Assembly: GCA_030849075.1 (NCBI GenBank)
Contig: JASAOO010003251.1
Span: 1 to 32,192, forward strand
Length of the DNA stretch: 32,192 bases
Direction of reading: 5' to 3'
Source: Zelonia costaricensis
Taxonomy: Eukaryota; Euglenozoa; Kinetoplastea; Trypanosomatida; Trypanosomatidae
Positions within the stretch are counted from its first letter, which is position 1, and every line of letters starts with the position of its first letter. Of the stretch, positions 26,011 to 32,192 are shown piece by piece. The notes below the pieces were generated by a model. It did no database searches. It was not told the DNA's origin and was given only the letters and a program-made list of their open reading frames with translations. A program made the position numbers and the translations under genes.

Positions 26011-26500
26011 TTCAGACGCATGCAATTACACACATTCACACAAAACGCACAAGCACACACACGCCACAACGAGTGCACAAAAGTCGCACCTGCACAAACA
26101 AGCTGAAGCTCCGTCGCCAGAGACACAAAGCCAAGTGACTGCGGCGTGAGGAAAAGCGAGGCACGAGTCAGCAGATACAACATCGAGCCGCAGAGAGGAA
26201 ACGTACGTGTGAACACAAGCAAGAAACGAAGCTCGCGGAGAAAAGGCCATACATACTAAAGACTGCCTGCCACGAGGAGCGCAGTGCACAATGTACGACA
26301 CCCTCAAGGACGCCACCTCAAGCGATCCAGACAGCCGCCGGTGCAGAGAGCAAACATCTTCTCCTTTCTATTTCTTCTTCCTTTCCATGCACGAGCAGAG
26401 CGCCCTTCGAGAGTGGACGGGACGGGACGTGGGGGAGTGGGGGAGTGGGGGGCTCTTCGGCTGCCCAGGCCGCCGCGCACGACTCGTGCTGTTTGTTCTG

Positions 26501-29500
26501 TTATTCGCCGAGCCGCAGCGACGCCAGGCACATGCGAGTGGCGTGGTGGGCCTCGACGAGGGACGTCTGCAGGCGGCGCAGCGCCCGCGTTGACGACGAC
26601 GACGGCTTTGCAGGCAAGGTGAAGTAACTAGCGTGCGCCTCAGCCGCGTCCACGTCGGACTGCAAGAGGACGCACAAGCTCTGAATCGTGGATACAAGCC
26701 GAGCCGAAACATCGCGCACCAGCGACGCGGCGGCGCGCGCCTGCTCCCCTTCGCTGTACTCTGCGGCCGTCCCGCTGCTTTCGCTGCGCTCCATCAGCTC
26801 CACCTCCGAGTGCGGCCGCGCGAGCAGGGCCACCAGGGACATCACCATGGGCGACGACCATTGCTGCGCCATGTCCTCTGACGACACGTCGAGCGCCACG
26901 GTCGGTGGGGCACCCGTTGGCGACGAGCGCTGCGCGAGGAAAGCCCGCAGCGTGCTCGTGACGGTGGTCCTGTCCGCGGCGGACGCGGAGGGCGGCGCCG
27001 ACGTCGTCGCTGCGCTAGCGAAGAGCGCGAGAAAGGCGTGAAGGTGGCGAAGGTGCCCGCTGCACTCGGCGTGGTGAGCGCTGAGCTGCGCCTCGGCGTC
27101 CTCGAGGGACTTGCGCTGCAGCTGCACGTACGTGGCGAGCTGCGCACCCGCGACGGGCGCGTCCTTCCCCACCGCGCGGTGCACCGATGCGACGACGGTG
27201 AGGACGAAGACGCGGCGCAGAAGGCACTGCAGCACCTCCACGCGTAGCGCCTTGCCGCGCTCTTCCATGGCGAACAACTGCTGCTCCACCTCCTGCAGCT
27301 GCGCCTCCACCTCCTCGAACGCAACGGTGCGACGCGCGATGGCGTCGTGCAGCGCGGCGGCGGCCGCGTCGCTCGGCACCGCCAGCTGCCCCTCCACGTG
27401 GGAGTAGAGACCGGCGTTCTCGCGAATGTGGAAGGTGCAGGACATGGCGTTGTTCAGGAGCGTGTACCACCAGCGCCAGCCCTCGCCGTCGCGGAAGCTG
27501 CTGAGGGCCCCGGCGGTCTGCTCAAAGGAGGGCAGCGAGCAGCACAGGCCCTCCCGCAATGCCGTCGCCGCGTCGGTGCCGTCACTGTCTGGCGTCACCG
27601 TCGCATGCTTCGCATCCGAGTGGACCTGCTCCCGCAGCTTCTCCCGCTCCTGCTGCTCGTCCCAGTGCGTCAGCCGTGCATCCACCCAGTCCGTGACGAG
27701 CGACGACAGCGGAACGGCCACGCTCGGTGCTGCCGCGGCGTCGCCGGAGGTGTGGCGGCTCGGGTGCTCCGCACTGCTGCTGCACTGCACGTACACGGCG
27801 CGCAGACACAGGTAGCGGAACACCTCCGTGTTGTAGGCGGACGCAAAGGGCGGCCAGTGCACGTCGAGCTCCTCGCGGAGCGTCTTGCTGTCCATCAGTT
27901 CCTCAATGCGCTCCGGCGTGAGGGTGCTGACGGCCGGTGCGACGGTGGCGCTAGCGTGTCGTGGCACGCTGCCGTTGAGGCTCGTGCTCGCTCCCGCCGC
28001 CGCAACCACCGCCGCCCCGGGCCGCGTCGTGATGACGTTGTTGGTACTCGTGCTCGTGATGTGGCTCGCAGCCCGCGACGTGACGCAGGGCTTTTCGAGC
28101 CGGCTCAGCAGCGCCGCGGTGGCGCTGCGGCCGAGCATGGCGGTCAGCAGCAGCGGCTCAAGGTTCTCTTGGTCGCGCTGAATGGCGTCGGCGGTGGCCT
28201 GCAGCGCCGCACCGCAGGACGCGGCCGCCGCTGTCAAGTCATCCCGCAGCTGCGCATACACGGCCTGGCTCTCCGACGTAGAAGCCTCGTGCGAGTTCAG
28301 CGTTGCCGAGGACGATGAGGCGGTGCGGACGGCGGCGGCAAGGGCGGCGCTGTGACGCAGCTCCGTCGTTAGCTGCAGCAGCAGCCCGAGCGTGCCGCTC
28401 ACCCAGCGCCGCACCACGTGCTCGCTGACCGAGACCTTGCTGTACACGTTGTCGATGTCGCTCTGCAGCAGCCGAAGCACCTCCAGAAGGTCCTGCAGGC
28501 CGTGCGCCGTGCTCAGAGACGCTGTTGGCGTCTGGTTCGACGAGTGCCACGCAGACGCCACGAGCGGCGATGCCTGCCACAGCCCCATGGCGGTGGGGAC
28601 GAGGCTGAGCGTCGATGTGCTCTGCTCCGACGGGCTCGCGCGCACCGCGCTGTCCCGCAGGCCACCAAAGACGTGCACGCCCTGGTCCACCGGGGAGGGC
28701 ATGAAAAGACGAAAGTCCGGGACCGCAACGCCGACGCTGGCGGCCGCTGCAGGGGTGAGCGGCCGGGTGCTCTCGCGCAGCGGCGCGCTCACTACAGGCG
28801 TGACGACGTCCGCTGCCGGGCTGCAGCGACTCGCCTCGGCCGCAGTGGCAGCGGCGGGCGCGGCAGCAGTCGGTGTTGATGCGGTCGGCGTCGTCGCCGA
28901 GTTGCGCAGCGCGACGTCGCTGTACGCGAGTGTCGAGACGGAAAGCGAGAGGAGGCCGGTGTTGCCGCCGTCCGGTCGCGCTGTGTGTTCCAGCGCCAGT
29001 GGCCGTGCCGCGTCGCCCTCGGGGTGCGAGAGCAGTTCTGGCTCCTCGGTTGCACTGGAGGTCGGCACAGCGGACACCCCGGCAGACGGCGCCTGCGAGC
29101 CGCGCTCGGTGGAGGCGAGCGCCTCGGGGGTGCTGTTGCGTGTTTGCCGCACCGCGTCCATGTCCTGCTCCTCCTCGTCCTCTTCCCCCTCCTCGTTGTC
29201 GTTGCCTTCTGTCTCGACGTCCTTCACGTGGCCCATGGCCGTGTCCTTGTCCAGGTACGCGGCGCGGCCGCTCGGCGGCGCTGACGCCTGCTCGCTGCGC
29301 TGGCCGGCGGCCTGCTCCATGGGCGACGCGTTCGACGGCGAGGGGCGGTCGAGGCGGTGCCAGTCTACATTGCCCATGCCGATGACGATGTCGGTGTTCC
29401 CGACCGAGGCGTCCTCGCTGCCGGCGGAGTTGTATAGGTTCGCGTTGCTGAGCGTGCGGGTCCCGTTGGCCTGGCTGAGGGAGGCGTTCGAGATGGCGTT

Positions 29501-30640
29501 GTGGCGCTCGACCCCCGGTTCGTGCCCACCCACGCTCGTCGCGCAACCCGAGGCCGTCCGGCTCATCGCGGCAGGTGCACTGAAGGTCGTGACGCCGGCG
29601 CGAAAAGCGGCCACGCCGATGGGCGTGGGGGTCAGCGGGTTGCCGACCTCGCCGCGCGTCTGCGCGAGGTCCATCATGGCGTCGTGGTAGATGGAGCGGT
29701 GCCGCGAGCTGGCCGACGCCCGGGTTGGGGTGTACGGGGAGGACTGCATGATGGAGCTGCCAAAGCTGAAGAGCGGCCGCTCATCGCGGTACGGCGGCGG
29801 CACGAGCGAGAGCTGCAGCGGCGCGTCGAGGATGGCGGAGTGCCCCACCGTGGCGCTTATAGGCGAGGCGGCGGACGTGGAGGCGGTCAGGAAGCTGGTC
29901 TCGCGGCCAAGGTTGGAGAAGCTCGTCTGCACCGGCGAGGCGCCGTCGATCGCGTTCGGCGGCTGCGACTGCACAAAGCGGAGGGAGTGCGCCGAGGGGG
30001 AGAGGATGTGTCCTGCGCCGTGAAACGCCGTCGGCGACCCACACGGGTACGGCAGCGGGCTCGCGCCGGCGTTCCAGTAGGACACCTGCGCAAGGGCTGC
30101 ACTGATCCCGGCAGCGCGGGTCGGTGACGGCAGCTGCTGCGCGCTGGCGGAGTAGATAACGCCGGGCCAGGGCGAGGCCAGAAGCTGGGAGTCGAGGCGG
30201 AGCGGGGTGTAGAGGCCGGCGACTGCCTTGCCCGCCCCAGCACCGAGCGGCGTCGGGGACAGCGGCGTGGGACACAGTCCACTCGGCGGCTGCGGCGGGG
30301 ACTGAGTTTTTGGGTTTGCCGGGTTGCTGGAGTTGTTCCAGGTTTGCGCCGTGCGGCCGTGGCGCGCCGCAGAGCCCTGGCCCTTGCCCCCTGTCATGTG
30401 TGTGTGGAGGCTCGCTCCGAAGGCCACGGCGGCGGAGGTGCTGGCTGAGGACGGCAGCGAACCGGCGAGGGCTTGGTTGAGTTCTTCGGAGCGTGGACTG
30501 CGGTGGTACGAGCCGAGGTTGGACATGGGACTGGCGAGACCCGGGTGGGGGTCGATGGGGTCGCGGATGGTGGTCGGCTGCATCGGCACCGGAGCCGTGG
30601 CGGTGGCGGCGGCGCCCCTGTCACGTGCCTCCGACGCCAT
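26501..30640 (-). CDS. Hypothetical 1379-aa protein: Ser/Thr-Pro-rich half plus helical half
   Basis: Not recognised. The start is the ATG at 30640: the frame opens upstream at 30727 with GTG, and 30640 is the first ATG after the probable acceptor. Residues 1 to about 700 are disordered-looking and crowded with SP/TP pairs (for example TPLSPTPLG, SSPYTPTRAS, NPLTPTPIG), suggesting a target of proline-directed kinases. The segment DERPLFSFGSSIMQSSPYTP carries one FSFG. An acidic stretch (NEEGEEDEEEQDMD) lies near 475-490. From about 707 to the end the sequence is mostly helical: HGLQDLLEVLRLLQSDIDNV, a segment near PFASAYNTEVFRYLCLRAVY, a coiled-coil with FEEVEAQLQEVEQQLFAMEE, and a C-terminal pair of helices ending CLASLRLGE. 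There is no kinase, motor or nucleotide-binding motif. It may be a phospho-regulated scaffold of cytoskeleton, kinetochore or pore; sequence alone does not choose. Confidence 0.92.
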   Translation of the reverse strand: MASEARDRGAAATATAPVPMQPTTIRDPIDPHPGLASPMSNLGSYHRSPRSEELNQALAGSLPSSASTSAAVAFGASLHTHMTGGKGQGSAARHGRTAQTWNNSSNPANPKTQSPPQPPSGLCPTPLSPTPLGAGAGKAVAGLYTPLRLDSQLLASPWPGVIYSASAQQLPSPTRAAGISAALAQVSYWNAGASPLPYPCGSPTAFHGAGHILSPSAHSLRFVQSQPPNAIDGASPVQTSFSNLGRETSFLTASTSAASPISATVGHSAILDAPLQLSLVPPPYRDERPLFSFGSSIMQSSPYTPTRASASSRHRSIYHDAMMDLAQTRGEVGNPLTPTPIGVAAFRAGVTTFSAPAAMSRTASGCATSVGGHEPGVERHNAISNASLSQANGTRTLSNANLYNSAGSEDASVGNTDIVIGMGNVDWHRLDRPSPSNASPMEQAAGQRSEQASAPPSGRAAYLDKDTAMGHVKDVETEGNDNEEGEEDEEEQDMDAVRQTRNSTPEALASTERGSQAPSAGVSAVPTSSATEEPELLSHPEGDAARPLALEHTARPDGGNTGLLSLSVSTLAYSDVALRNSATTPTASTPTAAAPAAATAAEASRCSPAADVVTPVVSAPLRESTRPLTPAAAASVGVAVPDFRLFMPSPVDQGVHVFGGLRDSAVRASPSEQSTSTLSLVPTAMGLWQASPLVASAWHSSNQTPTASLSTAHGLQDLLEVLRLLQSDIDNVYSKVSVSEHVVRRWVSGTLGLLLQLTTELRHSAALAAAVRTASSSSATLNSHEASTSESQAVYAQLRDDLTAAAASCGAALQATADAIQRDQENLEPLLLTAMLGRSATAALLSRLEKPCVTSRAASHITSTSTNNVITTRPGAAVVAAAGASTSLNGSVPRHASATVAPAVSTLTPERIEELMDSKTLREELDVHWPPFASAYNTEVFRYLCLRAVYVQCSSSAEHPSRHTSGDAAAAPSVAVPLSSLVTDWVDARLTHWDEQQEREKLREQVHSDAKHATVTPDSDGTDAATALREGLCCSLPSFEQTAGALSSFRDGEGWRWWYTLLNNAMSCTFHIRENAGLYSHVEGQLAVPSDAAAAALHDAIARRTVAFEEVEAQLQEVEQQLFAMEERGKALRVEVLQCLLRRVFVLTVVASVHRAVGKDAPVAGAQLATYVQLQRKSLEDAEAQLSAHHAECSGHLRHLHAFLALFASAATTSAPPSASAADRTTVTSTLRAFLAQRSSPTGAPPTVALDVSSEDMAQQWSSPMVMSLVALLARPHSEVELMERSESSGTAAEYSEGEQARAAASLVRDVSARLVSTIQSLCVLLQSDVDAAEAHASYFTLPAKPSSSSTRALRRLQTSLVEAHHATRMCLASLRLGE

Positions 30641-30801
30641 GTGGGAGAAGGAACGAGATTGGCCAAGCGATGGTACGCTGCGTAGGGGAGTCGCTTCTAC
30701 ACGTCGGCTGCGAACAGCGGGACACACACGGCAGGCAAAGATGATAAGAGTGGTGCAGAGAGCCCTGCAAGACAGCGTCGAGGAAGGCGCGCGCAGGACA
30801 A

Positions 30802-30855
30802 CTTAAAGCAGCAACGCACACACACACACGAGCGCACACACACACAAAAAAAAGA
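30802..30855 (-). promoter_or_regulatory. Probable trans-splice acceptor of the 1379-aa gene
   Basis: On the minus strand a T8-9 run (plus A-run near 30846-30853) and GT-rich sequence lead to a CTTTAAG, with AG at 30803-30802. The ATG is about 161 nt downstream and no ATG intervenes. AGs closer to the ATG are alternatives. Confidence 0.4.
30817..30846. repeat. Paired CA arrays
   Basis: Two CA runs separated by CGAGCG, just upstream of the proposed acceptor of the 1379-aa gene. Confidence 0.8.
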
Positions 30856-31319
30856 CGAGCCGGGACTGTCGTCGAAGTGAAGGGCGAGACGGAAGACGCA
30901 CACAACGACGCTGCAACACACACTCTCACAACGGGTGAAGGGACGTACGCAGGCTCACACACACACAAAAAAAACCGCACACGCAGTCAGGAAGTACTTG
31001 ACGACGAGTGGCCGAATGGGTAGGTGGGGAGGGGGAGGGAGGGGAAGAGCAAAAGAAAAGGGAAGAAGTGTGGAAAGGAGCTTAACGGTGTGCTCAAGGC
31101 GCCGGCAGTGCACCTTGAGATACGGATCGCTCACCCACACGCGTTTCAGGCGCTGTGCGGATGGGGACACACACACAAACACACACTCACACACACAAGG
31201 GAGGAGAAAGAAAAAAAAAAGGCAGCAAGAAGTACACCAGAAAGAAAGCACGAAAATCAACGTGATGGAGAGAGAAGAGTGGGAGACAGAGGAGATGAAA
31301 ACACCGGAGTGAACGCTGC

Positions 31320-31335
31320 AAAAAAAAAAAAAAAA
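31320..31335. repeat. A16 homopolymer (T16 on the sense strand)
   Basis: Run of sixteen A on the plus strand, a polypyrimidine tract in the transcript, in the right flank. Confidence 0.85.
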
Positions 31336-32192
31336 GAACACACGATGGGCAAAATAAAGGCAAATAGACACCAGAACGCACGCACACGCGCCAGACACGG
31401 GCACTGCTGCTGCCTCGTTGCAGGCAAGAGCCGTTCCGCGCCAGAAAGCTTGTGAACGTGCGCAATCACGCACGCGCAGACACAGACAAGCACACAAGAA
31501 GCAAGTCAGGCGCGCAACCCGCTTTGATACACCGGGAGATGAAGGCTTCGCACAGAAACCAAACAAGCTGAAGAAGAAACACGCGAAGGGTGATGCGAGC
31601 AGGGACGGACTTCTCAACAGCCAGACCACGCCCACCAGCCGCGCTGAGCCGGCTGCGATCGGGGGTGCGGAAAGCCAACACAAAGCGAAGCACGGCGTAA
31701 ATCGGGAACGGGTGCACACACAGGGTTCGACGTTGGGCCCTTGGAGAAGAGGTGGGTGGGGTAAGGTTGACACACAGAGGGCACACTGGAGAGAGGGAAG
31801 GGCGGTGGGGAGGAGGGGAAGGAGACACAGACAAACACAGAACCGAAACAAAAAAGAGGACGACGTGTACACGCAGGACACAGCGAGGTTGGAAGGGTTG
31901 GGAGACGCACCGCGCCGGCACACGGCGATCGACTGAGGGGTGTGCAGGGGAGGGTGACGGAGAAAACAGCTGGAAGGAAAGGACCCACTAGGGAGGGAGC
32001 AGGGGACGAGAGAAAAGAAACAAGAGAGAGAAGCGAAAGGCGAACGCCAGCGCGCTGTGACAAAAATGAAGAGCGCGACAGGCGACTGAGGGTGGCGACA
32101 AGAGTGCGTGCGATCCTCGACGCACACGAAAGCAGGGAAAGGGAAGAAAGACAAAGCGCGAACCGCGGCGACTTCGAGTAGAGACAGGAGGG

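Larger units (their letters stand above)
25009..26500 (-). other. Gap between the 1379-aa gene and the 319-aa gene
   Basis: No convincing gene. It holds CA-rich arrays at 25817-25837 and 25980-26010, a C12 run at 25594-25605 (G12 in the transcript), a plus-strand G-quadruplex pattern at 25444-25464, two copies of a 15-bp direct repeat at 25052-25066 and 25631-25645, and the splice signal of the 319-aa gene. Confidence 0.6.
30641..32192 (-). other. Gene-free right flank (over 1.5 kb)
   Basis: No convincing gene to the window edge. The plus strand is purine- and CA-rich, so the sense strand is pyrimidine-rich, as in the other gaps. It contains CA arrays near 30817-30846 and 31166-31198 and an A16 run at 31320-31335. 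The long minus-strand frame at 30955-32154 begins with TTG and its translation contains no further methionine, so it is not a gene. No strand switch can be seen. Confidence 0.6.

Noticed and set aside
28392..29690. 432-codon plus-strand frame antisense to the 1379-aa gene
   Set aside because: Long antisense frames are expected in GC-rich coding sequence because stop codons are rare. The minus strand has the continuous 1379-codon frame with structured segments.
30955..32154. 399-codon minus-strand frame in the right flank
   Set aside because: It begins with TTG and its translation has no other methionine. It is rich in Cys, Phe, Pro, Ser and Val as expected for translated pyrimidine-rich and CA-repeat sequence.
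1..32192. tRNA, rRNA, CRISPR or other RNA genes
   Set aside because: I saw no cloverleaf-like stretch, rRNA-like sequence or spaced repeat array; a covariance-model search would be needed to exclude small nucleolar RNAs.

Overview
The window looks like a piece of a kinetoplastid nuclear chromosome, most like Leishmania or a close relative (Leishmaniinae). The reasons are: seven long intron-less genes all on the minus strand; GC-rich, Ala/Ser/Arg-rich coding sequence; gaps of 0.5-2.2 kb full of (CA)n/(TG)n microsatellites and homopolymers; and, before nearly every gene, a sense-strand polypyrimidine tract followed by an AG close to the first ATG, as expected for spliced-leader trans-splicing. 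No gene is supported on the plus strand. The layout fits part of one polycistronic transcription unit read from high to low coordinates. Species assignment is inference; no database was searched.

In transcription order (right to left): 30641-32192 is gene-free flank. 26501-30640 encodes a 1379-aa protein, a Ser/Thr-Pro-rich disordered half followed by a helical half, not recognised. 24049-25008 encodes a 319-aa coiled-coil protein, not recognised. 14987-22816 encodes a 2609-aa alpha-solenoid protein whose central block resembles the Nup205/Nup188/Nup192 scaffold nucleoporins. 12188-14005 encodes a 605-aa protein with three conserved-looking helical islands separated by low-complexity linkers. 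7202-11119 encodes a 1305-aa Sfi1-like protein with tryptophan repeats, probably centrin-binding. 5233-6729 encodes a clear BCS1 AAA ATPase. 703-3051 encodes a 782-aa protein with a probable mitochondrial presequence. 1-702 is downstream flank that appears to hold the splice signal of the next gene, outside the window.

Two genes point to the mitochondrion (BCS1 and the 782-aa protein), one to the nuclear pore and one to basal-body/centrin biology. In kinetoplastids co-transcription does not imply shared function, so I do not claim a joint pathway. Several apparent long reading frames begin at GTG or TTG; I moved starts to the first ATG after the best splice acceptor.

The less ordinary signals are non-coding: a very compact G-quadruplex motif in the predicted 3' UTR of the Sfi1-like gene, a second G-quadruplex motif on the template strand, (UG)n tracts shortly after two stop codons, and a 15-bp direct repeat that contains the predicted splice acceptor of the 319-aa gene. 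I did not find a clear new multi-gene system; the best candidates for new biology are the unrecognised proteins at 26501-30640 and 12188-14005.
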